Of a stretch of 64,000 bases of DNA, positions 24,091 to 36,623 are shown piece by piece. The stretch lies in contig CP141142.1 in assembly GCA_035235625.1 (NCBI GenBank), positions 14,848,995 to 14,912,994 on the forward strand. Reading direction: 5' to 3'. Under the pieces are notes generated by a model, which was not told the DNA's origin, searched no databases, and saw only the letters and a program-made list of their open reading frames with translations. The DNA comes from Saururus chinensis (taxonomy: Eukaryota > Streptophyta > Magnoliopsida > Piperales > Saururaceae). Each line of letters opens with the position of its first letter. Position 1 is the stretch's first letter. Both the position numbers and the translations under genes were made by a program.

Positions 24091-25997
24091 CCAACATGCA
24101 TGTCATATGCATTTCAACATACCATATAATTATGCTTACATATACATCATGCAATCGGATCGTTACTTAACATCCAAAGCATGGAATCATGCAATCCTAG
24201 CATGTTGCTGCTCATTCAAAGCATGCTATCATGAAATTACGAGTTCAAAGCTCTCCTACCTCGTAATCATGACTTTGATGGCGAGCACATGATGGTGGTG
24301 GCATTGGTGGCAAAGTTGGTGGTCAAAACCGTTGCCTGTTGAGAGAGCTGCCATCCTGAGGATTTTAGGAAGTGCCAAAAATAATCACGGCTAAACGAGG
24401 TGTCAGAAGTCAATGCGGCAAAACCCGCGATCCATAGCGGCACACTAGGGCAGCCGGGAGAAATGTTGTGCCAACATAAGTGGCGGTGCTACCAGATTTG
24501 AAGGTGTACTCACTGAAGATCAGTCGGTGGCTAAGATGTACTCAGCCAACCACAAGACATCAAAATCGGCCGTGGACGGCACCCAACAACGACGATTTTG
24601 TGTCAACAAGGGCCCACATAAGGGTGGAGAGCATGGGGCAATGCTTGAGGACAAAGGAGAGGTGGTGGAGGACGGCTCTGTGTCAACTCCATTCGGTGGC
24701 AAAGCCAACCGATGGTCAGGCGGCGTGAATACGACGCCTAAACCCAAAAGCACACGCATGGCCACATGCACACGCAGCCAAAAAGTGCCACTCCAAGGGG
24801 AGATGGGTCGAATAGTAGCGGCCCAAGGCCCACAAAGGGGCAACTGAGCTATGGCCAAGAGACAGTGGCCGGTCGAAACGGCGACATCGTCGATCGCCAC
24901 CCACAACCAATACACGTAGTGCGGGTAGCTGTGCATCTTACACGGTATAGGGCAAAGGCAAGCGGCCCACTCTGAGCGGAGGTATAATCGGCCAAGTGGG
25001 GCTGACCCTCACTGTCGCCAAACTGGGGCAGAGCCCATAATGGCCAAATGGCATACGGCTTGCTGATGACCACGACCCGAGATGCACCCAAAGCGTCTAA
25101 ACGGGAGGAGCAATACAATAGGGCGAAGCGAGGTCAAAAACTGTAACCCCCTACCGACACTGGATCGAGGTAGGATAGACGGAGTCTGTCCGGTGGCCGG
25201 ACTACGACCGAAAATAGACCGGTGTCAAAAAATTCCATAGACAGTGAAAAGAGAATGTGAATAAAATGACCAAAGTACCGGTAGCTCACCACGGAGTGAA
25301 AAAAGCATGGCGGCGGCTCTAGCCAGTGCCTATGGATTCCTAGCAACCAACTAAATATAAGTCTAGTTGAGAGCGGCCGCAAACGATATCAAAATCATAC
25401 ACCCATAGCTCAAAAACGGGATTGAAGGAGAGAAAACCCAAAGAAAAGTTCGGTACCTCGTGGAGGAGCGAAGAGGCCGTGGTGGCGGTCATAGCTGGTA
25501 CCTACGCACTCGTGGTAGTGAGGCAAAGCTGATCCTGACAAGAATCGATGGAATCCGACGATGGAGGAGGGAGAACGGAGCGACCAGAATCAAGCTCAAG
25601 TTCTCACAAAATGTTTCTGGACGTGACAAAAAAACTTCTGGAAGTCGCTTTTGTGGAATCCAATTGATGGATTTCTTATATATAGTTAATCTTTTTAATT
25701 TTTACATCTATCTCCCCAATACACGTTCACCTCCCGGTTACATGTTGTACCTCCAAAATTTGCACCGTAAGCACGTGGAGAAGCCTACGGCCCGCGACTA
25801 AGCCCCACACCCGACTATACGGGTATAAATATGGAGGAAAAATACATAAATACAATACTTTGAAGCGTCACATTTTCCTACCAAAAATGACCAGAAAAAT
25901 AGCAGGAAAATCACAAAAAATCGTAGAAAAATCAAGGACCTTACACCAGCCACTGTAATCACAATCTTTGTAAAGAACCAGTTAGTGAGCATTATGC

Positions 25998-26420
25998 AAA
26001 CCCTAACCCTAAGATATATATATATATAGGCAAGGTGAGATGGTTACGGACCACCAAGTATTTGAAGGTATTGATGCCTCGGGAATAATGCCTCCGCAAT
26101 TTAAAAAATTTGAACGTAGAATTATCGTGTGTTTGAACACACGATATGCCTAATATCATGTAAGTGAATGACACTTTGACATCGTGTAAGCAAAGAAACA
26201 TGTTATGTACAACATATACAATATCCACTAGTACAACATGTCGTGTTTTTAGGAACACATTATTTACATATTTTGTGTTGATTATAAGACAATGTATATA
26301 AAAAAAATTCATCTGAAGAACGGAGGTGGAAAAGGTAAGCATGTTCGATGCTCTCCCTCCTTACGCTATTTGCGTGTGCTATTACTCAACCGCCTTCGGC
26401 TTGTCTATGGAACCTCTGCC
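25998..26420. repeat. Second 3' module of MULE-1: telo-box, short TA tract, palindromes
   Basis: The order and wording match 20249-20900: AAACCCTAACCCTAAG, a short TA tract, GGCAAGGTGAGATGGTTACG, and then ATCGTGTGTTTGAACACACGAT at 26124-26145, which is a near-perfect 22-base palindrome. TCGTGTTTTTAGGAACAC follows near 26241. It runs into the 3' end of transposase exon 4. The two modules differ by scattered substitutions, so the duplication is not recent. Confidence 0.8.
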
Positions 26421-26800
26421 ACATTGGAGGGCCCTCCTTGTGCACTGGTACATCGTTTGCAATTGTGACCCAACTGACCGCATGTTCCACATTTTCGTTG
26501 GGCTTTGAGAGGCGGTTGTGACTCTATCCGATTTTTTCATGGACGTCCCCACTGCTTTTGAGTGATAGGTGGGTTGAATGTAGGCATAACTCCAGCCAAT
26601 GCCCATTGGTGCCGATCTTTGGTTGGGTGTAAGGGCTCACGATAGGTCGGTTTATACATTTCAGTAGAGTATCATCTTTCACAATACTCAGCCACATATA
26701 AGTGTCTATTATCGATCGATGCGATTGCATGCTTACATGGTAGACCCAAATGTTGAAACATTCTACATGTGCAGGTACGATCAACCAGGTTTACCGGATC

Positions 26801-27023
26801 CTGTAAAGAAAAGATCATGAGTAAGAGAGCACGACAAATGAATTTATCGTGTTCTCGAGTACACGATGTATCTTACGATCGATACGTAAAACACATCGAC
26901 TTACACATTAAAGGACAATAACGTGTGTAAACTAACACGCTATGTAACCCTAATGCATAAATGATCACATGCTATGTACATCGCCGTATGAATGCAATGT
27001 ATCTGGTGATGTAGCGAATTAAC
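26801..27023. repeat. Palindrome pair cluster in transposase intron 3
   Basis: ATCGTGT (26846-26852) and ACACGAT (26861-26867) flank TCTCGAGT, forming a 22-base palindrome with one mismatched pair. Near 26931 lies CGTGTGTAAACTAACACG. The flanking exons do not show this motif. Confidence 0.8.
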
Positions 27024-27894
27024 CTAGAATTCATATAGTGACACAGGCAATACAATCACATTCCTTGCTTCTTCTCGCCTATTTTTGATGTGTTTTAGGG
27101 CAAATGGGGTTAACTCTTCCATCATATTCTGACCATTCGTCCGACGTTTTTCAAATAATGCAATTGTGTGCTCCCTCGTGTGCTCAATTAAACACGTTAT
27201 AGGCATCAATCTGGCTTTTTTGAACATTGCATTTGCACTTCCAGACCTATTACAGCTGAGTGTCCCATATCTTTTTCCTGGAAATGATACATTGGCCTAG
27301 TGATCCGAACCTATCTTATCTAGCCAAGCATATGCTTCCTAATTTTGTTCTTTAATGTTGTTCATTGTTTCATCGTACACATTCTGTCTAAACGTTTCAG
27401 CTCCAACAAGGAACTAATTCTTTAGGTAATTGTCCTTGAATATGTCTAGCATATTTGCTGCCATGTGACGGATACAATACCCGTGGTGTGTATATGGGAA
27501 AAACTTCTTCACAGCATTTGTCAATCCCTTCTGTCTATCTGAAACGATTACATCTAACTCGGCTGGAGGATCAGATAATAGATGCTTTCTAAGCAACTCA
27601 AGAAACCAGCACCAAGTTTTCTCGCACTTGTTCTCAACCATTGCAAATGCAACGCACAACATCTTATTGTTCCCATCTAATGCAGTTGCTATTAATAGCT
27701 GTCCAGGATACTTTCCTTTCAAGAAAGTTGCATCAACTGTTAGCAACAATCTCAAGGTTGTTCTAAACGCTCTTGCAATGGGGCCAAACATCCAGAATAC
27801 TCTTTTAAAATCGTACCCACCAATAGGGCCGGGTATGTCACATGATCTCACTGGCACAACTACACTTCCTGGATTTATATATTCTATCTGCCTC

Positions 27895-28230
27895 CTGTAA
27901 GAAGGAAGTAATCAGTAGGATTCGTCTGGGTCACCATCTATTAAATCAATTAAAGCTTTACTTGCACGACCAACTACAATTTAGTTATGTTATACGACAC
28001 CGAATGACATCGTGTTCCCGATCGCACGACAAATTATGTTTTTGTGTGATTGGAATCCATGCACGATGCCTAATCGTGTTTATGGTAACACGATATGGAC
28101 ATATGTCGTGTGATTAATAACACGATATGGATAACACGATATCGACTATAATTTAAGCGTGTAAACGATAACACGCTAGACTAACGTATCGTGACACTAA
28201 ATCAACACTTCGTTTCTTCTCATGCATTAC
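27895..28230. repeat. Palindrome array in transposase intron 2
   Basis: Successive units are ATCGTGTT (28073-28080) with AACACGAT (28087-28094), TCGTGT (28106-28111) with ACACGA (28120-28125), and GCGTGT (28157-28162) with ACACGC (28171-28176). The last pair is changed in both arms, which keeps it palindromic. Loops are 6-8 bases. Confidence 0.85.
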
Positions 28231-29039
28231 CTGCGCACCAACATTTCTTGTTGTTCGCAGTTATACCCCAGTGCTTCAAAATATAACTTGATATGCTCTT
28301 AGGTGTAATGTCTATAGAGTCTTTAAAGAGGCCATAACATTTTCTCGCTATCCAAAGGTACGATGCTAGGGGATGGTCAGCTGACTTCCTTCGGGTTCCA
28401 CATAAATGAGTCGGCACTAACCTCATGACAGCCACATGATCTCCTATATTTGAAGCCCTTACGTACCTGTTACAAGTTTCATTGGAGCACTTTGTGGCAT
28501 ACGTATTCCGGTTTTCATCTACAATACAATATGTAAAATTTGCCTTAATTGCCAAGTCAATCAAGACCCTCTTGAAATGCAATAGACTTAGAAAATGTGC
28601 ACCCAATTCGAGGAGCTTCTGGTAATCCTTAGCTTGCAAGCTACCCGTCATTAGCTAGCTATCATCAATATTTGGTTCCAACATGTTTAAATAATCGACA
28701 GTATCCCAATCTGCCTTTGCCTCAATGTCAATGTTACTAGGAACCTCGCTGTTTATAAATTCTTCGTAGTCAGACATTCTTCCCATGTCAACTATATCAT
28801 TATCGTACCACAGATCCTCATCCCACATATTTTCAACTTCTTTGCCTTGTCCACCGTCGTAATTACAAGGGTTGTATGGAGGTTTGTAGTTATCAAATGA
28901 AGTCCTTGTCCCACCCATCATTGGCGACAATTCCTCTAATCTATTCTGATTAACTTCTATTTCAGGTTTTGTACTCGCAGGATCGGTGAAAGATGATTGA
29001 CATGGATTTGTTGAGGGCAAGTTTCCCTGTTCTCCCAAT

Positions 29040-29350
29040 CTGCATTGCACATTATTGAGTTACAAAAATGCAAAATTAATCGACATCGTGTCTTCTGTTA
29101 ACACGCAAACATTTCAAGACGTGTTATCGAAACCACGACATGGATGCATGTCATAATATTATAGCTATGATGCAACATATAATTGCTCTATCGCATGTGT
29201 CTATCGTGTCATTACTAATACGATATATTACAAGTCGTGTTTATAACTTCCCACGATATGATTTACCCTTAACACAATAAGTTCAATATCGTGGTCACAA
29301 GTAAACAAAATATACCAATTGTGTATAATATAAAGATTCAATATTGTTAC
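29040..29350. repeat. Palindrome array in transposase intron 1
   Basis: The intron contains ATCGTGTCTTCTGTTAACACG near 29084, ACGTGTTATCGAAACCACGA near 29120, ATCGTGTCATTACTAATACGAT near 29203, and TCGTGTTTATAACTTCCCACGA near 29235. These are the same half-sites as in introns 2 and 3, somewhat more decayed. Nothing else is recognised in the intron. Confidence 0.75.
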
Positions 29351-30029
29351 CTGACAGTTTCAAAGGTGAACTGAGTTTTATTGAATCCAGTATGAAATCC
29401 AACATTAGTGCTGGGATGAGCCATTACGACGGGTGATTCAGCTCTATTGACTATTTGGTTCCTTTCAACGGAGGGTGATGGTGATTTATCACCATTGTCG
29501 GGTTGTTTCATCTCTGCATACAACGATAACACCTCCTTATTCGCCTTCTTATGAATGGGGAATACTGATTGAAGGTCCTCATCGTCTTGTAATTCATATA
29601 TCATGGATGATTGGGAAGATGAAATTAAATACTTCAAACTAACATTACAATTGACGAAAAGTCGTGCTTTGACTTGCCTCACCAGCTAGCCGAAGCGCAC
29701 CGATGGATAAATGTTCATCAACCGTGTCATTTATACATGTCGTCATTGCCTAACTCTCTATTATAATAGATGCAAATACCGATCCTATCTATCTTCGGTG
29801 TGAAAGAATGATTCTTTTCTACGAAATGCAGCTTTTGGAGCACTCACACATCGTCAACGCTCTCAAAAAATATTTTTTTCTTGTTCATCGACTCTCGCCA
29901 GTGAGTCACCGCTGGTTAGCTCCCGCCGACAAGTTCCGTTCACTGCCAATGACTCCCAGCCAGCATACCGGAATGGTGCTTCACTGTTCCCTTGTGCATT
30001 TATTACTCTATGCATTAAAACCTATTATA

Positions 30030-30140
30030 GTGGAAACCTAAGGGCATTTTGGTCCACAAATAGGTAATATGGCATTTCTGTTTCAAATCCAGGGAATATG
30101 GAATATTTCGTTCTTTGGCCAGGCAATATGGAAAAAACTC
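30030..30140 (-). repeat. Surviving terminal inverted repeat of MULE-1
   Basis: The segment aligns with 62335-62459: both have AAGGG-ATTTT-GTC, a GGGAATA-GAAATATTT-like stretch, and the identical closing pattern GGCCAGG-AATATGG followed by AAAAAACTC. The 9 bases after it, TATTTTATA, would be the target duplication, but no second copy is found because the other end is missing. Confidence 0.8.
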
Positions 30141-30312
30141 TATTTTATATCAGCGTTTTTAAACCAAGATCAGACTGATCCATTATGTCCATTGGGTTGC
30201 TCTTTTTAGGCAGACGTAATCCACAAACAAATGGGCATAAACCCAACAACGTCATCCCTATGTACTCAAACACCATGTACCAGATTGGTGATCTCATATG
30301 GGACCATATTTG

Positions 30313-31290
30313 TGTTGGACCATGGTATGGGCTCGGGCCTGGTTTGGTCCAACATGTCACGGTCCGGGTGAACTGGTATGGGCCCCAGAGTCCAAGGATG
30401 GTGGGGGCAGTCTTGCCGACCCCACTTGTGCCATCGTTACACTAATTCGAGTGGGACCCGCATAAGTTACACACATACACTAGGCATACACTTAGGTTGT
30501 GCATTAATATGTTGTGGGGCCTAGACGCGCAAAATAAGTGTTGAGGGTGGGACCCGTGGTTAGCGAGGGGTCGACCCTGTCTCAAGTTTGGCCGTGTGTA
30601 GGGGCTCCAGGGCTCCGCGGGCTTTGAGAAACATAGCCCGCTCCCGTTGTGTTTTAAGCAATTAAGCTTATTAAGAATAGCCCAAAATAAGACCCACCTA
30701 AATAAGGAAAGGAGAGGAGTATATAAAGAGAGGAAGAGAGGAGAACCCTAAGGCTTTTGGAGAAGCAAGGGCCGCCCCACTCCTCTTGTATCCTCTCTCT
30801 CAATTTGAGCCACCCCCTCTCTCTCTCCTTGGTGTGGCCTGCTCTTCCTTTGGGAAAAGGTGCTGGCCGCCCCACTTCTCCCCTCTCCAAGGTTTCCTAG
30901 GCAGGCTGAAAGGAAGGAGAGGACTCTCCTCCATTGTTGGGTCGTTTTGGATCTTGGTTGGGCTGCATCATTGCTGTGATTTCTTCAAGCCAAACACGGG
31001 TTTGTGAGGGATCAACACATAGGTATCTCCTTTCTCCATTACTTGTTTAGATCTTGTGTTTGGCATGAAAGGATTTCATCTTGGAGGGCGTGCAAGGGCT
31101 GGAACGCCCAGGTCAGTTCGTTTTTGTTCCATATTAAATTCTTATTTGTTTGATTTATGATTGGGAATATGATTATTACTTATTGATGATAGATCTATGT
31201 GTGTGTTCTTTGTAGGTTAATTAAAGTTTTGATTTTTGATTGGTGCACCAACCCCCTCCCACTACGCTTCCGCTGTTCCGGCCACTCTAT
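30313..31290 (+). repeat. Copia LTR, isolated copy (TGTTGGACC family)
   Basis: The copy starts TGTTGGACCATGGTATGGGC and carries a TATA-like AGTATATAAAGAG at 30718-30730. It ends near TTCCGGCCA (about 31290). It is homologous in opposite orientation to the LTR at 16420-17330. No copia coding DNA adjoins it, so it is a solo or orphaned LTR. Confidence 0.7.
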
Positions 31291-31621
31291 ACTTTGGATT
31301 ACTTATCAAGTAAGTTCTTTACCAGCAAGCCCCTCTTTAAGCTTAATGAGCAATTACAACTCCACTTAATCTAGGGCTTAGAATATGTCAACATAGTTCA
31401 TAATTCATGTATAAAAGATGGGGCCCCTTCCACCAAGTTATCAATGTGGCCACAAATGATAAAAAAAAAGGTCCCGCTTATAATCACCTCACACAGGCCT
31501 ATGAGTGTGTGTAGGGCACTTTTAGATCACAATTTGGATTATGCAACTCATGTTACACACGGGGGCAGTGGGTTTGGTTTCCCTAGCCTACCCCGTGAAG
31601 CATGCGTGCTATTCAATCTTA

Positions 31622-31990
31622 TGTTGGACCATGGTATGGGCTTGTGCCATGTTTGGTCTAACATTGTCACGGTCCGGGTAAACTAGTATGGGCTACGGGG
31701 TCCAACGGTGGTGGGGGCAGTTATGTCGACCCCACATATGTCATCGTTATAATAATTCAATTAAGAGCCACCAATGTTACACACGTGCACTAAACATTTG
31801 ACTGGGTCATACATTAACATATTGTAAGGCTCAAACACAGATTATATGTCGAGGGTGGGACCCGTGATTAGAGAAGGGTTGACCCTATCATGGGCTTGGC
31901 CGTATACAAAAGGTCTAGACCTCCATGGGCTCTGAGAGACCAAACTCATTCCCGTTGTGTCTAACCTTCTTAATATAAGCTAGAGATCTT
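31622..31990 (+). repeat. Truncated copy of the same copia LTR
   Basis: TGTTGGACCATGGTATGGGC at 31622 repeats the start of the copy at 30313, and the two remain alignable through the TCGAGGGTGGGACCCGTG-TTAG phrase. It stops near 31990 before the TATA region. The DNA between the two copies (31291-31621) shows no gene. Confidence 0.7.
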
Positions 31991-32075
31991 AATCAGTCAA
32001 TTGTTATATATACAGCCAAATAAACAGCAAAAAGCTTCAATTTATTGGTTGCATGAGCTAGCTGTTTTTTGGGGT

Positions 32076-32292
32076 GTTTTTAAAACACAAACCCGGCCTA
32101 CCAGTCTGACCAGGTTCGACCAGACTGTTATAAAAGACGGTTCTTTCTCTGGTCCTTGCGCCAGCGCCGCTACAATGCACTATTTGAGTGATAACAATGT
32201 ATGTCATGCGGTATGTTAAAATTCAAACCGGACCTACCGGTCTGACCGGGTTCAACCGGATTGTTATAAAAAAAAATGATTCTTTTTCTGGG
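32076..32292. repeat. Two degenerate hAT-like end repeats
   Basis: A unit with AAACCCGGCCTACCAGTCTG and GTTATAAAA-GA...TTCTTT-TCTGG occurs at about 32085 and again at about 32219. Such GGTCCGACCGGGTT-type phrases are typical of plant hAT non-autonomous ends and resemble the ends of the element at 48781-51125. Exact termini are not visible. Confidence 0.5.
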
Positions 32293-33975
32293 CAAGTTTA
32301 ACCCGAATCGGGTTACATAACAGGGATGTCACGTTGAAAGTTGTATGATTTTCTGCCTCCACTCGTGCATCCTCTTCTATTCTGTAGACAAACTGGAATT
32401 CGATGTGAACCGTGAGCCAACATTGACAGAAAGTCTGTTTGAAGAGTATTTGAGGCAGGGCTTTCTCCTCTACTAAACGGCCCCTCTATGTGATATACTG
32501 ATAGGCATCCTGGATGATGTCAACATCAGGATCATATTTTAATTTGTGTAAAGACGTGACCAAACATCATGTCAAGACGAGTCGGGGTGGAGGAAATGAC
32601 CCATTTTGAGAAGAAGTCGCACCAGCCCATGACGCGTTCGAGATGGGCTCAATGAAGAAACCAGGATGGACGCCGGAAGCCTCATAAATACAAATTTTTG
32701 CTATCTGGTACAACGTGCCCATGAAACAAGTGAATGGGACAAGTGGGCCTTAGCAACTTTGGGAGGTGTAGTCGGAGAGAGTTTCCAGTGGATCCCTTCT
32801 ACCGCGTGGTTATACTTATGCCCCTTTATTTTTTAATACGTAATTTGAAACTTATGTAGCATTTTATTTAGTTTTAAATACGTACAAATTTATTAAACAT
32901 ATTAGTCATTAAAAATACACGTATCCCATACAACGGTTCCACTGAATAACTTTTTGTGTAGTCAGATACTTATGTATCGCAATCTAATGCATCTTATTTA
33001 AAGACTGCCAATTCCATGCGGCTGTGGTCATCACAAAATTACAAAACGCATTGTAGCCTACACGAAGGTCAATAACTAATTACTAATAATTTACTCTTCA
33101 CTTAAATAGAATTATAAACTATGAGCATTAAATATCTTACCAAGTAAATCATTATGTGGTAAATTACTACCGTCATCAAAAAGTAAATAATCAATTATTA
33201 AAAAGTTTCTACAGCAAATAATACCTTGCTATGACGGGAGTTTACTCTTTGTATTTTGAAAGCTTCTAACATTAAACATCAACAAACTCAAATACAACTG
33301 TGTGCAAGTTTACACGGTGACAAGTTCATGCAAAAGAAAGTTACCAGTGAGCTTACGCTTCATAAAATTACTCTCACACACACATACCCCAATTCACAAT
33401 TTATGTTTTGAAAACATGAATATAAATATCAATAAAACCAACAATGAACTAACCTGAAACGTTACCACCTCAAAATCATATTCAAGTGAACCAAGGAGCT
33501 TATATCCTAGACTGCATGTATGACTCTAGCACCAATCCTAAAAATATTACATATTACATCTCCAAAAATTCTCATAAGCCACTTTCACTAATTCTATATA
33601 ATTTTCATTATGACACAGACAAACTTAAAGCTTATCAATTTCCCAGTCTTGTTATCCAAGTGCATAACTCATTCTTACCTTGTGATATATTCAAATGGAA
33701 ATGAAACATGCCAAAAATAATAAAATATCAATAAATATCAATAAAAACATGTAAAGTTTTTACCCATCTATGCACATAACCATAAAAACCCAAATTTTGC
33801 CATGGTGACTGATTTTTAAGTTTGGGGAATATACTTTTTGACCTCAAATTTTGACTGAAATCAAAGAAAAGAGTTAATGACAAGAAAATTGTTAAAAGTG
33901 GGTATAATTATATGGGTTAAGTGTTAGAAGTGGGTATAATTTATGTGGGTTAAGCCCATATAAGTATTAAGATCA
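32293..33975. other. No gene recognised
   Basis: The left part (32330-32810) is moderately GC-rich and may be an old gene or retroelement fragment, but no frame gives a domain I know. From 32820 on it is AT-rich with stops in all frames. An open stretch of 72 codons at 33486-33704 has no recognisable feature. Confidence 0.5.
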
Positions 33976-33989
33976 CACTATAACAAATT

Positions 33990-34545
33990 TAGCCTTTTAC
34001 AATAAATTAATTTATCACAAAAGATACTATTTTCGTGGCAAAAGGCTTTTTGCGACGTAAAAAAGTTCGTCCCAAAGTTGTTGCAAAAATATCATCTCAA
34101 AAGGTTTTTTGCAACAAAATAAATTTTGTCCCAAAAGGTTTACTTTTGCAACAATATTATATGTCACAAAAGGGATGTTTTTATGTCACAAATGCTATAA
34201 TTATTTAGATAAAACCCAAAAAAAAATATTACAAAAAAATTAAAATAAAAAATAATTTTGTATTTGGGACAAATTTTGTTGTGAAAAATATTTTCAGAAT
34301 TATAAATGCGACAATAATTAATCATTCCAAAACAAGAAAATATATTTGCCGCAAATGCATTCCATTGCAAAAAAGCTAATCTTTAGTATTTACGACAAAT
34401 TATTTTGTCCTAAAATATATATATAAGACTATTTGGGACAAAAAAAGTTCGTTGCAAAAAACATTTAAAATTCCAAAAAAAATATTTGATAGTTTGCAAC
34501 AAAATTTTCTCATAGAAAAAATATATTTAAAAAATCAATAAAATT
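33990..34545. repeat. Left subterminal motif array of the CACTA element
   Basis: Roughly a dozen variants of the 9-12-base motif TTTGCGACAAAA or its complement occur here, for example TTTTTGCGACG, TTTTTGCAACAAAA and TTTGGGACAAA. Spacing is irregular, 20-50 bases. Motifs of this type bind the element's own TNPA-like protein in the En/Spm system. Confidence 0.8.
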
Positions 34546-35915
34546 TCCACAGTTAGATCAATAAGCACCAAACAAATGCTCACCTAAAAAACAAAGTTCT
34601 AACTCTGGCTCTCAATGCCCCACCCATCCAAAATTTCTAAAATAGGTTTTACAGCTGATCCTACTGTGATATGCACCACAATTGCTATATTCTTCACCAA
34701 TCTACAAGCCTGTTTATAGAATTAGTACAAGCCGAAATCAAAATTAAAGCTCATGCTCAGGAATAAGTAGCCTCCACATCCAATGAGAGAATTTAACCTT
34801 CTTAAATGAGATAAAGTAGAAATATAGGTCAGACAATTGAACACCTACATCATGAAAATATGTCACTAGACTCTTTTTGTTTTTTTGCAAGATAGTTGAG
34901 AAAACATAGTCAAAACTCCTATGCATGTATCTTCTAGTAATCATATGCATATAGAAGGACAGGAGACTAAGAGGAAGGACAAGAAAAGGCAAACAGAAAA
35001 AAAGAAATACTGGGAGACTCCAACTCTAGTACCAGCTGCATTTGCCGATCCCCAATTTCCAGTAGAAAGGGAGTATCTTAGATCACTTGTAATACTTTTA
35101 GCTTAATAGCAAGGTGAAGGTTAATATCTTTGCCATCATCCACACTATTTATAACAGAGAAAGCAAGGTCGACTAGCTTTAATAGCAAGGTGAATGTGAA
35201 CATTTGCATTCGATAAAGCATCTCTCAATGTTGATACTTGGAAAGATATAAGTAAGAAGTTTGCTTACATGCCCAAATACAGTTTTTACCATTCTGAACA
35301 ATCCCCCAAGCAAAGGACCAGCAAGTTTCAGCCTTCTAGTAGTCCCTGTCATCTTGTGGTTGTTGTCCAAGAGCACAAAGCAGAATTCGATGTATAATGT
35401 ACCTTACAGTAGCAAATAGCTATCATAAGCTGTAATAGATGAAGGACCACATGCATTCAGAACAGAATTTACCCAAAATAGAATCCCTTCTACGTTTCAC
35501 AATATTCTTAAAATGAACAGGAACATGAAGAATAAGAATTCTCTGTCATGAAATATACAAAAGATTAGTCATTTCTTGGAAGTTTAATCGCCAGCTGATT
35601 CATGCCAGCTGAAAGACTAAAGCAAGCATCTCAGATTATGAAACTAACCAACACTGAGACTAGTCCAGTTGCACCGGTGACCAGATCCTCAGTAATAAAA
35701 AAACAGCATCCAGACAAAACGATGAAAATTAGGCACATGTCCAGTACTTCCGGCAAAAGCTGGATTGCCATTATTTATGTCACTTCTCAAGAAGAACTTT
35801 TGACGTGCACTTTTGTAGAAACAATTTAGATTGCACATATTCTTAAAGGTTCTGATTCTAAACCAATGTTTAGAGTGATTGGAGCAGCCAATACAAGAGT
35901 TCAGAGAGTTTCAAC
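34546..35915. other. CACTA interior, nothing firmly recognised
   Basis: This could be intron or 3' sequence of the captured GH9 fragment, but I could not find the next cellulase exon (PDDHYCWMRPED-type motif) on the minus strand. A plus-strand open stretch at 35602-35829 (75 codons) has no domain I recognise. Confidence 0.4.

Positions 35916-36623
<708 letters not shown>

Larger units (their letters stand above)
21468..25945 (+). mobile_element. 4.5 kb solo LTR (gypsy-type, TGTAACGCCCGAG family), copy 1
   Basis: The LTR starts TGTAACGCCCGAGATTTTTC and ends AAGGACCTTACA. Flanks are CTAGC (21463-21467) and CCAGC (25946-25950), a 5-bp duplication with one substitution. Removing the LTR rejoins a hairpin repeat unit. 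No internal coding region is present. The orientation is inferred from the TGTAACG end, which is usually the 5' end of such LTRs. A shorter copy with an exact duplication lies at 44331-46988. LTRs this long suggest a Del/Tekay- or Ogre-like gypsy element, which I cannot decide. The GC-richer part at 24280-25700 has overlapping open frames on both strands but no domain. Confidence 0.85.
26390..29730 (-). pseudogene. Mutator-like transposase pseudogene, four exons
   Basis: Exon 1 (29730-29351) starts MTRLMNIYPSVRFG and has the PB1-like N-terminal segment. Exon 2 (29039-28231) holds an acidic region and then the plant MuDR N-terminal domain (CSNETCNRYVRAS...HLCGTRR). Exon 3 (27894-27024) holds the MULE transposase core (TVDATFLKGKYPGQLLIATA, WCWFLELL, VSDRQKG, YCIRHMAANM). 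Exon 4 (26800-26390) has a SWIM zinc finger (CTCRMFQHLGLPCKH) and a CCHC knuckle (CGTCGQLGHNCKRC). Introns 1 and 3 have GT-AG ends that keep frame. The obvious intron 2 pair does not. Stops include codon 15, three between 27414 and 27240, one at the end of exon 3 (TAG in YEF-stop) and two in exon 4. It is therefore inactive. Confidence 0.88.
19771..30140 (-). mobile_element. Decayed autonomous Mutator-like element (MULE-1)
   Basis: This is a minus-strand Mutator-type transposase pseudogene (26390-29730) with an upstream terminal region ending at 30140. The last 110 bp (30030-30140, ending TATGGAAAAAACTC) match the right terminal inverted repeat of the complete element at 60572-62459. The left terminus is not found: the sequence begins at 19771 in the middle of a repeat unit, directly against copia DNA. 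The 3' side consists of two tandem versions of one module (hairpin repeats, telo-box, TA tract, palindrome array, and the end of the transposase gene): 19771-21123 and 21124-26420. The second is interrupted by a 4.5 kb solo LTR. Confidence 0.7.

Noticed and set aside
24480-25118. Several overlapping open frames on both strands inside the long solo LTR
   Set aside because: They overlap in GC-rich LTR sequence without a domain and disagree on strand; more likely composition than genes.
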